Translations under genes and position numbers: made by a program | The notes under the pieces: model-generated | What the model was told of the DNA's origin: nothing | The model's database searches: none | Seen by the model: only the letters and a program-made list of their open reading frames with translations | Part shown: in pieces, positions 1 to 6,778 of the stretch | How positions within the stretch are numbered: the stretch's first letter is position 1 | Layout: the number at the start of each line of letters is the position of its first letter | Assembly: GCA_017305815.1 (NCBI GenBank) | Contig: JAFKJZ010000475.1 | Coordinates: forward strand, 1 to 16,439 | Source: Hyphomicrobiales bacterium | GTDB lineage: Bacteria > Pseudomonadota > Alphaproteobacteria > Rhizobiales > Kaistiaceae | Direction: 5' to 3' | Length of the DNA stretch: 16,439 bases

Positions 1-46
1 GGGGAGCGTCGCCGACGGATTTCAACACGGTCACGGCGGCAGTCAT
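1..46 (-). CDS. 5' end of an unidentified gene (partial, cut by left edge)
   Basis: An ATG at 46-44 on the minus strand overlaps the TGA of the upstream glycosyltransferase gene as ATGA. It reads 15 codons, MTAAVTVLKSVGDAP, to the window edge. A clear ribosome binding site, AGGAG (complement of 53-57), lies 6 bases before the start, inside the 3' end of the glycosyltransferase gene. The overlap and the site indicate translational coupling in the same operon. The 15 residues are too few to name a function; context suggests another polysaccharide or surface-polymer gene. Confidence 0.7.
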   Translation of the reverse strand, partial: MTAAVTVLKSVGDAP

Positions 47-2289
47 GCGGCGCTCCTGCGTCCGGCGAACGCCGTTTCCGCGCCTTGCGGCGAAGCACCC
101 GCCTCGCCCATCAGCGCACCAATGACAGCGTCCCAGCGCTGGGTGTGGAGCCAGGAATTGTAGCGCGAGGCGATGCCGCGCATGTAGTCGCCATTGCGAC
201 GCATCGAACGGCGCTCCAGATGGTAGAGCGCGACGCCCGGCTCATAGGCGATGCTCTGGCCGGAGGCCCGGATCTTCAGGCAGATGTCGCTGTCCTCGTA
301 GTCGCCGATCACATAGTCCTCGGTGAAGCCACCAGCCTCGACGAAGGTCTCCCGCATCATGACGAGGCAAGCCCCCGTCACGGCAGGAACCAGGCGGGAT
401 CGGTTGGCCGGCGCATGGGCGCCCGGCATTCCCTTGAAGAAATGATGGTTGAGCCAGGTCCCGCGCGCGTCGCGCTGGAAATAGAGGCCTGCATGCTGCA
501 GTGAGCCGTCCTCGAACAGGAGCTTCGGACCGACCGCGCCGATGCGGGCAGAGCCGCCGAGCCTGTCCGCAAGACGGGCGAGCCAGTTGCCGTCGGTAGG
601 TATCACGTCGGAGTTCAGGAGATTCACCACCAGCCCGCGTGTGAGTTCCACTCCGGCATTGTTGGCGCGGGCATAGCCGGCATTGGCATTCATGACCGCC
701 AGCGTCATCGGCATCTTGTAGAGCCGGTAGAGCCCGCCGAGCAGGTGACTGACATCGTCGGCCTGCTCGGGCGAATCGAGCACGAAGATGATCTCGGCCT
801 GGTCGCGCAGGCCAGGGTCTGTGGCGAATGCGGCAATCTGGAAGCGCAGGTAATCGAGCACGCGGTAGAGCGGGATCACGATCGAGAAGACGGGCTCGGC
901 GAGCACCGGACCAAAGTGCTCGACCTTGGCGATCGCCGCGGACTTCACGACGCGGCGCTGGATTTCGGCCAACGCCGGGCCCAGCGTCGTCGCCAGCAGG
1001 TCACCGGTCGCATGCTGCAGCGGAACCGAGCGAAGCGCCCCTGCCCGCATCGTGGCGGCGTCGATCGGCTGCGGCTTCGGAATGAGCTTGGTTTCGGTGC
1101 CGGAGCGCAACCGCATGCGGAAACGCGGCTGCAGGATCGGACCGGCCGGCTTGTCATGCGGCAGATAGGCGATGAAGCCCGTCGCGTCGTCGCGGCCGGC
1201 ACCTTCCGCCGTGCCGACCCGGCCGGGAAATTTATGCCAGACCGCGTCGAGCGGACGCGTTGCCTCGGCGGTCACATGGTCGATGCCGGCGATCAGCGCC
1301 TGGGGATCGCGAAACCAGCCGCCGACGAGCAGGCCACCATCCAGCGAAAGGGCGAGATCGACTTCGGCGCCCGGCTGAAATGGCGCCAGTTCCACCGCCT
1401 TGGGCGGCAGCGCGGCACGCGCCTGCATGTCGATGACGGCAAGCCGTGCCTCTTCCGATTTCAGCGACAGCGAACGGACGAGAAATTCGGTGAGAGCGCC
1501 GTCATTGCGCCGCGTCCCCCACCAGCGAAGGAAATTGGTCGGTCGCGCCCCCGCCTTGGCGAGGGCACGGATCGCGGTGCCGTTTTCGCCGACGAGAACC
1601 AGCGTACCGGATGCGAGCGTGGTCTCGTTGCCCTCGACGAGCAGCGTCAGGCCGAGCCGGCCGCTGCGGTCGGGCTTGCGGGCATAGACCTCGCAGGCCA
1701 GGCGGCGAACGCCATGCTCGGTCACGAGATGAGCCGACGAGATCGCGCCTAGATCGGCGCTCGTGCTGAACTCGACCAGGGCGGTGTCGCGCGTCGGCAT
1801 GCAGGCGAGCGCCGCCGGAGCGTTGCCCGGCTGCAGTTCCTGCGTCACGAACTGCACGGCCTCGGCAAAGGCCGGCGAGCGCGACAGGCGGAAAGCGCCG
1901 CACCAGGACGTCAGCAAGGCGGTCAGCAGGGAAACGCGGGCGCGACCATCGAGATCGTCGATAAGGGCGGCGATGTCCGATCCGATGAACGGATCCGCGG
2001 GATCGACGTCGATCGTGTCGGACGGACCCAGCGTGCCGGCGGAAACGATCAGCCTCAGGGGCGCGCGGGCGCGCAGCGCCCAGAGGATGCGGGTGCCACC
2101 ATCGACGCGGCCCAGCCGAAGGCTGGCGAGCGGCGCGATGATCTCGCCATCCTGCCGGACGCAGCGTGGCGGAACCGAACAGGGTCCAGGAATGTCCCAA
2201 ACTATCAGCGACACGTCCGAGGCCAGCTTGATGCTGCGGATCGCGTCGGCATGACCACCGGAAGGCGACAGCGGGACGATTTCCAGCAT
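43..2289 (-). CDS. Large glycosyltransferase, GT2 catalytic domain at C-terminus
   Basis: The predicted protein is 748 residues. The C-terminal part, about 465-690, is a GT-A fold family 2 glycosyltransferase: it opens with FSIVIPLYRV, has the conserved NANAGYARANNAG stretch, the DXD-equivalent NSD at about 559-561, and the acceptor-side acidic motif GDYEDSD near 663-668. It should transfer a sugar from a nucleotide donor at the cytoplasmic side during polysaccharide assembly; donor and acceptor cannot be read from sequence. The first 460 residues match no domain I can name; they look like a β-rich region with a GGWFRDP motif near 323-329. ATG at 2289 is preferred over GTG at 2298 because GAGGTG 6 bases upstream of the ATG is a good ribosome binding site, and the GTG lies inside it. 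The gene follows the RTX gene and is coupled by ATGA overlap to the next gene at 46. Confidence 0.88.
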   Translation of the reverse strand: MLEIVPLSPSGGHADAIRSIKLASDVSLIVWDIPGPCSVPPRCVRQDGEIIAPLASLRLGRVDGGTRILWALRARAPLRLIVSAGTLGPSDTIDVDPADPFIGSDIAALIDDLDGRARVSLLTALLTSWCGAFRLSRSPAFAEAVQFVTQELQPGNAPAALACMPTRDTALVEFSTSADLGAISSAHLVTEHGVRRLACEVYARKPDRSGRLGLTLLVEGNETTLASGTLVLVGENGTAIRALAKAGARPTNFLRWWGTRRNDGALTEFLVRSLSLKSEEARLAVIDMQARAALPPKAVELAPFQPGAEVDLALSLDGGLLVGGWFRDPQALIAGIDHVTAEATRPLDAVWHKFPGRVGTAEGAGRDDATGFIAYLPHDKPAGPILQPRFRMRLRSGTETKLIPKPQPIDAATMRAGALRSVPLQHATGDLLATTLGPALAEIQRRVVKSAAIAKVEHFGPVLAEPVFSIVIPLYRVLDYLRFQIAAFATDPGLRDQAEIIFVLDSPEQADDVSHLLGGLYRLYKMPMTLAVMNANAGYARANNAGVELTRGLVVNLLNSDVIPTDGNWLARLADRLGGSARIGAVGPKLLFEDGSLQHAGLYFQRDARGTWLNHHFFKGMPGAHAPANRSRLVPAVTGACLVMMRETFVEAGGFTEDYVIGDYEDSDICLKIRASGQSIAYEPGVALYHLERRSMRRNGDYMRGIASRYNSWLHTQRWDAVIGALMGEAGASPQGAETAFAGRRSAA

Positions 2290-2295
2290 GCCGGG

Positions 2296-2301
2296 CACCT
2301 C
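2296..2301 (-). promoter_or_regulatory. Ribosome binding site that decides the GT2 gene start
   Basis: GAGGTG on the minus strand lies 6 bases before the ATG at 2289. The upstream GTG at 2298 would sit inside this site and has no comparable site of its own, so the shorter start is favoured. Confidence 0.6.
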
Positions 2302-2331
2302 GATATCGCAAAACGCAGGGGAACACTCCTA

Positions 2332-2361
2332 CGGCGTCCGGTGGGAGGGAACCGGACGCCG
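2332..2361 (-). terminator. Strong hairpin between RTX gene and GT gene (terminator or attenuator)
   Basis: A perfect 11-bp inverted repeat, CGGCGTCCGGT at 2332-2342 and ACCGGACGCCG at 2351-2361, encloses an 8-base loop. It starts 21 bases past the RTX stop and ends about 42 bases before the GT start. On the minus strand no U-run directly follows, only a GTTTTG about 20 bases on. It may therefore be a partial terminator or an mRNA-stabilising hairpin that gives more RTX than GT transcript, rather than a full stop. The function is inferred; the stem itself is plain in the sequence. Confidence 0.6.
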
Positions 2362-2382
2362 CAGGCGATCGGCCGACTAGTG

Positions 2383-3096
2383 TCAGCCGATGACGAAATA
2401 GCTGCTCGGATGGTTCTGGACGTCGTGGACATCAACGTTGGCCAGCGTGATCGAGTCGCCGTGGCCAAGATCAATGACAGTGCTCGTGCCGACCTGGGTC
2501 GCGCGAGCGGCCAGATCATCTGCTGACGTGATGTCGGTGCCGTTGATGTTCTTCTGGATCTGAAGAATATCTTCACCGGCCTGGAAGTCGAGAACGACGT
2601 CGTTGCCGCCACCACCGGTGAATACGAACACGTCCTGGCCATTACCGCCGGTCAGGATGTCGTTGCCGGCGCCGCCGATCAGGATGTCGTTGCCATTGCC
2701 GCCATCCAGGATGTCGGCGCCATCGCCGCCCGAAAGGACGTCGTTGCCGTTGCCGCCAAGCAGGATGTCGTTGCCGGCGCCGCCATCCAGGATGTCGTTG
2801 CCGTTGCCGCCGTCGAGGATGTCATTGCCCTCGCCGCCGTAGAGCTGATCGTTGCCGTTGCCGCCGAACAGCTGGTCATGGCCTTCGCCGCCGAAGAGCG
2901 TGTCGTTGCCATTGCCGCCGAACAGCAGATCGTTGCCGGCATCGCCGTAGAGCGTGTCATCACCCGCTTCACCGAAGATCGTATCATCGCCGTCGCCGCC
3001 GAATACGAAGTCGTCACCGGCATGAGCGAAGATGATGTCGCTGAAGCGCGAGCCGAATAGGACGTCGTCATACGCCCCGCCTTCTAGTGTGGCCAT
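2383..3096 (-). CDS. Small secreted RTX calcium-binding protein
   Basis: The predicted protein has 237 residues and no Sec signal peptide. Residues 1-32 hold degenerate repeats. Residues 33-158 are 14 back-to-back RTX nonapeptides of the GGXGXDXUX type, for example GGNGNDILD, which in this family fold into a calcium-loaded parallel β-roll once outside the cell. The remaining ~80 residues (GGGGNDVVLDFQAGEDILQI onward) resemble the C-terminal capping and type I secretion region of serralysin-like RTX proteins. No enzyme or adhesion domain is present, so it is nearly all β-roll. ATG at 3096 has AGGAG 6 bases upstream. The genes for a type I ABC exporter and fusion protein lie just upstream on the same strand, so it is their likely substrate. 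By analogy with the RTX-like ExpE1/WgeA of the S. meliloti galactoglucan cluster, it may act in export or binding of the polysaccharide; that role is inference. Confidence 0.9.
   Translation of the reverse strand: MATLEGGAYDDVLFGSRFSDIIFAHAGDDFVFGGDGDDTIFGEAGDDTLYGDAGNDLLFGGNGNDTLFGGEGHDQLFGGNGNDQLYGGEGNDILDGGNGNDILDGGAGNDILLGGNGNDVLSGGDGADILDGGNGNDILIGGAGNDILTGGNGQDVFVFTGGGGNDVVLDFQAGEDILQIQKNINGTDITSADDLAARATQVGTSTVIDLGHGDSITLANVDVHDVQNHPSSYFVIG
2623..3000 (-). repeat. Tandem 27-base repeats encoding 14 RTX nonapeptides
   Basis: Fourteen consecutive 27-base units encode GGXGXDXUX nonapeptides (residues 33-158 of the RTX protein). Several units are near-identical in DNA, such as those for GGNGND-ILD/ILI and GGAGNDIL. 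Such arrays can gain or lose units by slippage or recombination, so repeat number may differ among strains. Confidence 0.9.
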
Positions 3097-3201
3097 TGAG
3101 GTCTCCTATGTCAGTCGCATCTCGCCGCCCAGATCGAAGTATCTCCGCGGCCGTCATATCTGCCGCGACCGCTTCGAGTCCCGAAAGATATGACGCACTG
3201 C

Positions 3202-3229
3202 ACTATAAGCGAACGGTAGAGACATTCAA
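3202..3229 (-). promoter_or_regulatory. Candidate sigma-70-type promoter for the RTX gene
   Basis: Read on the minus strand, TTGAAT (3229-3224) and TATAGT (3207-3202) are separated by 16 bases, a reasonable -35/-10 pair. Transcription would begin near 3195, giving a leader of about 100 bases. The -35 box is the first part of the 13-base direct repeat ATTCAACGCCAAA, so a regulator at that repeat would touch RNA polymerase. Assigned by eye only. Confidence 0.45.
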
Positions 3230-3345
3230 CGCCAAAGACAAGGATTCTACTCTTTAGATCGCAATTAAACTAGCGCAATTAAGGTCTTATAGCCGTTTAT
3301 TTGCACGTTTACTTGTATGTCTATAGAAATAATTTGATTCTAAAT

Positions 3346-3360
3346 TTGAACTATATTCAA
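3346..3360. promoter_or_regulatory. Palindromic candidate operator upstream of the RTX gene
   Basis: TTGAACTATATTCAA is an inverted repeat with perfect 5-base arms, TTGAA-N5-TTCAA, the size and symmetry expected of a MarR-family dimer site. A second copy with 13 of 15 bases identical sits directly upstream of the MarR gene at 6749-6763. It lies about 120 bases upstream of the candidate RTX -35 box, a distance more in line with activation or with control of a second promoter than with simple blocking. Confidence 0.6.
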
Positions 3361-3374
3361 CGCCAAATTGCTGC

Positions 3375-3390
3375 GCCGCAGCATTGCGGC
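3375..3390 (-). terminator. Weak hairpin after the fusion-protein gene
   Basis: GCCGCA at 3375-3380 and TGCGGC at 3385-3390 form a 6-bp GC-rich stem with a 4-base loop, 6 bases past the stop of the membrane fusion protein gene. On the minus strand it is followed by GCAGCAATTTGG, not a real U-run. It may contribute to 3' end formation before the RTX promoter region. Confidence 0.3.
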
Positions 3391-3396
3391 ACAGTC

Positions 3397-4791
3397 TCAC
3401 TCCTCGTGGAAGGCGCTGTTCAGGCTGTCGGTGATCGGCGACAGCAGGTAGTCGATGGCGCGGCGCGGCTTGTTGATGATCATCATGTCCGCCGGCATGC
3501 CGGGATAGAGCCGCACATCGGGGGCCGAGGCGAGCGATTCCGGCAGGACCTCGGCGCGCGCGACGAAATAGGCGGAGTTCGTCCGCTCATCGACCTCATG
3601 ATCGGCGGCGATATAGGTCAGCTTCCCCTCCAGCGGGGCGTGGTTGCGCTGGTTATAGGCTGTAAGGCGGATGCGGACCGGCGCACCAACGCGGATCGTG
3701 TCGATATCGGTCGGGCTCACACGCGTCTCGACGATGAGCGGCTCGTTCTCGGGCACGATGTCCATCAGCGGCGCTCCGGCACTGATGGCGGCGCCGATCG
3801 TGCGCACCTGCGCGTTGACGATTACGCCGGCCTCCGGCGAGCGCACCTCCAGGCGGCGGAGCACGTCGCGCGAGGCGACGATCTTCTCGTCGACATCGGC
3901 CAGCTCGCCACGCGTCGTGGCGATATCCCCCGACACCTGCTGCAGCCAGTCCGAGGCCAGCGCCAGCAGCTCCAGCTTGGCGCCGGCCTTGGCCTGCTCG
4001 GCCTTTGCCTTGTTCGCGACGAGCTCGCCGCTGTTGCCGACGAGCTGACTGGCGCGCGAATCGATCTCCAGGAGTTGCGAACGCTTCGACAGCCCCTTGG
4101 CCACGAGCCCCGCGATCGTGTCGCGCTGCTCCTGCAGCAGCTCACTCTGACGCTTGGTCGCCACGATCTGAGCCGTCAACGCGGCCGTCTCGGCGTCATG
4201 CTGCTCGATCGCCTTGCGCTGGACATCGAGGCGGCCGGCCTTGGCGGCGCTGCGGGTCATGAAGAATTTCCGCTCCGCCTCGACCGCATCGCGGGCGGCC
4301 GGGTCCGTCGAATCGAGCAGTTCACGCGGGAAATCGACTTGGTCGGCATCTGCCTGCTCACTGCGCAGCCGCGCCAGCTTCGCGATGAGGGCGAAGCGGC
4401 GCGCGGTCAGCTGCTGCAGCTCGGAGCGGGCGCGCGTGTCGTCGAGCAGGATCAGGGGCTGGCCGACCTTGACCACGTCCCCTTCCCGCACCAGCAGCTT
4501 CTTCAGTATGCCGCCCTCGTAGTGACTGATCGTCTTGCGCTTGGTGTCGACGATGACGGAACCGGAGGAGACGGAGGCGCTGTCGAGATTGGCGGAATAG
4601 GCCCAGCCGGCGAAGCCGCCAAAGCCGATCAGCACCGCCGCGACGCCGGCGATGACCGGCATCCGGAAGTTCGGCTCCTTTTCCAGCATCTCGGTGCGCG
4701 CCTGGCGGATCGTCGAGGGATAGACGATCGCCGGAACGGCTTCGCGCCGCGCCCGTTCGAGCTCGGTTCTGGTCTGCTTGGGCAATGTCAT
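3397..4791 (-). CDS. Type I secretion membrane fusion protein (HlyD/PrsE/PrtE family)
   Basis: The predicted protein is 464 residues, typical of this family. It has a cytoplasmic N-terminus, a single membrane segment at about 44-66 (MPVIAGVAAVLIGFGGFAGW), a biotinyl-lipoyl-like half around 80-118 (YEGGILKKLLVREGDVVKVG), a long charged coiled-coil region at roughly 120-310, then the second lipoyl half (VRSPEAGVIVNAQVRTIG) and a β-barrel domain with the usual VETRVSPTDIDTIRVGAPVRI sequence. It should span the periplasm and join the ABC exporter to a TolC-type outer membrane channel, which is not encoded in the window. The ATG at 4791 overlaps the exporter stop as ATGA, and GGAG lies 8 bases upstream, so the two are translated together. 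The RTX protein encoded downstream is the probable cargo. Confidence 0.93.
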   Translation of the reverse strand: MTLPKQTRTELERARREAVPAIVYPSTIRQARTEMLEKEPNFRMPVIAGVAAVLIGFGGFAGWAYSANLDSASVSSGSVIVDTKRKTISHYEGGILKKLLVREGDVVKVGQPLILLDDTRARSELQQLTARRFALIAKLARLRSEQADADQVDFPRELLDSTDPAARDAVEAERKFFMTRSAAKAGRLDVQRKAIEQHDAETAALTAQIVATKRQSELLQEQRDTIAGLVAKGLSKRSQLLEIDSRASQLVGNSGELVANKAKAEQAKAGAKLELLALASDWLQQVSGDIATTRGELADVDEKIVASRDVLRRLEVRSPEAGVIVNAQVRTIGAAISAGAPLMDIVPENEPLIVETRVSPTDIDTIRVGAPVRIRLTAYNQRNHAPLEGKLTYIAADHEVDERTNSAYFVARAEVLPESLASAPDVRLYPGMPADMMIINKPRRAIDYLLSPITDSLNSAFHEE

Positions 4792-6599
4792 CGACGATCT
4801 CCGCCTTGCGCGATAGCCGGGCTAGACTGGGGCGGCGCCGGGCGCTCGCCAGTCATCGGCGCGACGATATCCGTGCGCGGGCCATACTGGGAAACCCGGC
4901 CGTTCTCGAGAACGAGCAGCTTGTCGGCCACCTCCATGATGGCGGGACGATGTGCGATCATGATGACGATCGCGCCGTCCGCCTTGGCCGTGCGGATGGC
5001 GCGGATCAGCGCCGCCTCGCCGGTGGCGTCGAGATTGGCGTTCGGCTCGTCCAGAACGATGAGACGCGGGTGGCCATAAAGGCAGCGCGCCAGGGCCACG
5101 CGCTGGCGCTGGCCGCCCGAAAGCGTCAGGCGTGCGTCACCGACCGGCGTGTCGTAGCCGAGAGGCAGGCGCCCGATCATCTCATGCACATCGGCGATGC
5201 GGGCGGCCTCGATCACGGCACGCGGATCGCCCTCGTCCATGCGGGCGATGTTCTCGCGGATCGTACCGTCCAGCAGCGAAACCGATTGCGGCAGGTAGCC
5301 GACCAGCTGGCCGAACGAGGACCGCTCCCAGAGATAGACGCTGTTACCGTCGAGATAGACGCCGCCGGCGGTCGGCTTGATGATGCCGACGAGCAGGCGC
5401 GCGAGCGTCGACTTGCCCGCAGCGGAAGGCCCGATCACGCCCAGCACCTCGCCGGGCGACAGGCTGAAGGAGATGCCCTTGATGATGGGGACATCCTGTC
5501 CCTGCGCCGCGTAGATGAGGCGATCGACAACGAGGTCGCCCTCGGCGACCGTGGTAGGCATGGTCTGGCGTTCTGAACCCTCGCTTTCAAGCAGTTCGCG
5601 CACCCGCTTCCAGGCGCCGCTCGCCATGATCCATTGGCGGCTGTTCTCGACGACGCTGTCGAAGGGCAGCAGCAGGCGGCCCATGACGATCGTCGCGGCG
5701 ATCATCGCGCCGCTCGTGATCTCCTGCCGGATCGCCAGGATGCAACCAAGCGCCAGCACAAAGAGTTGCATTCCGTATCGCAAGGTGCGCGTCACGGTCG
5801 AAATGATCTTGCCGCGCCGGTTGCCCGTCTCGAGAAGCTGGAGGGCGCTCAGTTGGGCCATACGCCACTTCGAAGCCAGGGCCGACAACATGCCCATGCT
5901 CTCGATCGCCTCGGCGTGACGGATCTGGCCGGCGATGTTGGTGATCGCCTCCACATTCGCCTTGTTTGCCTCGCTCAGCAGACCGCGCGTGAAGATGTCC
6001 ATCGCCACGCTGGATATGATCAGGATGAGCACGGAAACGATTCCGGCGATGCCGAAACCGGGATGCAGCATGAACAGCACGGTGAGGAAGATCGGGCTCC
6101 ACGCCGCCTCGAGCGGCGCGCTGACCGCATGACTGGTCAGGAAGTTGCGGATGTCGGAGAGATCCCGAAGCGCCTGCGCGGCCTTGCCGGCCCCTTCCCG
6201 CGCCGAGGCTCGGATAGACGCCGTCAGCACCGGCTCGTTCAGGCGGCGCACCAGCCTTCCGCCCATCACGAGGAAGACCTGCGAGCGGATGAAATCGAGA
6301 ATTCCGTAGAGAAGCAGCGCGCCGCCCGCCAGAACCGACAGCATCGCCAGCGTGTCCATGCTACGACTGTTCAGAACGCGGTCGTGCACCTGAAGCATGT
6401 AGAGCGGGACAGTAAGTTGCAGAACATTGATGAATGCACTCAGGATTGCAGCATAACCCAATCCCGCCATGAAGGAGCGCCGTGCTTCTATAGCCACAGC
6501 CTGGGGAACAGTTGCCTTCCCCGACACCTTCGCCGCCGAAACATTTGGCGACGTTGCTTCAATTTTCGGCATAATATTGTATTGCCTTGAAATTGTCAT
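4788..6599 (-). CDS. Type I secretion ABC exporter, peptidase-less (PrtD/PrsD family)
   Basis: The predicted protein is 603 residues with an N-terminal membrane domain (helices between about 45 and 330) fused to an ATPase domain. Visible motifs are Walker A GPSAAGKST at 390-398, Q-loop YLPQS near 435-439, signature LSGGQ at 493-497, Walker B LIVLDEP at 513-519 and the H-loop histidine at 550. There is no C39 peptidase domain, which fits export of an RTX protein with an uncleaved C-terminal signal. It would use ATP to push the RTX protein through the fusion protein and a TolC-like pore. The start is uncertain: ATG 6599 has no good ribosome binding site, while ATG 6572 (residue 10) is preceded by AAGG at a long spacing. 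It is divergent from the MarR gene across a 179-base AT-rich gap holding the candidate operator. Confidence 0.93.
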   Translation of the reverse strand: MTISRQYNIMPKIEATSPNVSAAKVSGKATVPQAVAIEARRSFMAGLGYAAILSAFINVLQLTVPLYMLQVHDRVLNSRSMDTLAMLSVLAGGALLLYGILDFIRSQVFLVMGGRLVRRLNEPVLTASIRASAREGAGKAAQALRDLSDIRNFLTSHAVSAPLEAAWSPIFLTVLFMLHPGFGIAGIVSVLILIISSVAMDIFTRGLLSEANKANVEAITNIAGQIRHAEAIESMGMLSALASKWRMAQLSALQLLETGNRRGKIISTVTRTLRYGMQLFVLALGCILAIRQEITSGAMIAATIVMGRLLLPFDSVVENSRQWIMASGAWKRVRELLESEGSERQTMPTTVAEGDLVVDRLIYAAQGQDVPIIKGISFSLSPGEVLGVIGPSAAGKSTLARLLVGIIKPTAGGVYLDGNSVYLWERSSFGQLVGYLPQSVSLLDGTIRENIARMDEGDPRAVIEAARIADVHEMIGRLPLGYDTPVGDARLTLSGGQRQRVALARCLYGHPRLIVLDEPNANLDATGEAALIRAIRTAKADGAIVIMIAHRPAIMEVADKLLVLENGRVSQYGPRTDIVAPMTGERPAPPQSSPAIAQGGDRR

Positions 6600-6603
6600 T
6601 TCC

Positions 6604-6617
6604 GAACTTTATCGTTC
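6604..6617. promoter_or_regulatory. Weak inverted repeat just upstream of the exporter start
   Basis: GAAC at 6604-6607 and GTTC at 6614-6617 form an inverted repeat around TTTATC, 5 bases upstream of the exporter ATG at 6599. It loosely resembles the TTGAA-N5-TTCAA palindrome but with a different spacer. It could be a degenerate regulator site or a leader hairpin covering the start. Confidence 0.25.
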
Positions 6618-6748
6618 AGCTTCAAGGGTGTCCAGAACATACATTTAGTCGAATTTTCGGACAAACTTACTGAGTTCTTGATTCGGTATCGTCTATAAGG
6701 GTGGGAGATTCCAATCCGATGATGCGGCAATCTAGAATAGTTGGAATT

Positions 6749-6763
6749 TTGAACTAAATTCAG
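6749..6763. promoter_or_regulatory. Palindromic candidate operator in the MarR/exporter divergent gap
   Basis: TTGAACTAAATTCAG has arms TTGAA and TTCAG (one mismatch from perfect symmetry) around a 5-base spacer and matches the site at 3346-3360 at 13 of 15 positions. It ends 15 bases before the MarR start codon, a position suited to autoregulation, and could also control the divergent exporter. Binding by the MarR protein is inferred from symmetry and location. Confidence 0.6.
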
Positions 6764-6778
6764 CAATGCGGGGTCATA

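Larger units (their letters stand above)
3097..3396. promoter_or_regulatory. 300-base AT-rich intergenic regulatory region upstream of the RTX gene
   Basis: No plausible gene lies here. The part from about 3200 to 3370 is markedly AT-rich against the GC-rich genes around it. It holds a candidate promoter facing the RTX gene, a perfect palindrome at 3346-3360, a 13-base direct repeat (3224-3236 and 3355-3367) and a 9-base direct repeat CGCAATTAA at 3260-3268 and 3274-3282. The implied RTX leader is about 100 bases long, with AGGAG at 3103-3107 just before the start codon. Confidence 0.7.

Noticed and set aside
2603..2842. 79-codon Pro/Ser/Leu-rich repetitive plus-strand frame
   Set aside because: It is the antisense reading of the RTX repeats; periodicity is inherited from the real gene.
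2623..3000. Possible CRISPR-like or non-coding tandem repeat array
   Set aside because: The periodic units are 27 bases with no spacers and translate to RTX nonapeptides, so they are coding repeats.
3301..5079. 592-codon open frame on the plus strand opposite the fusion-protein gene
   Set aside because: Antisense to the HlyD-family gene, begins at a TTG in AT-rich intergenic DNA and has Arg-rich low-information sequence typical of shadows.
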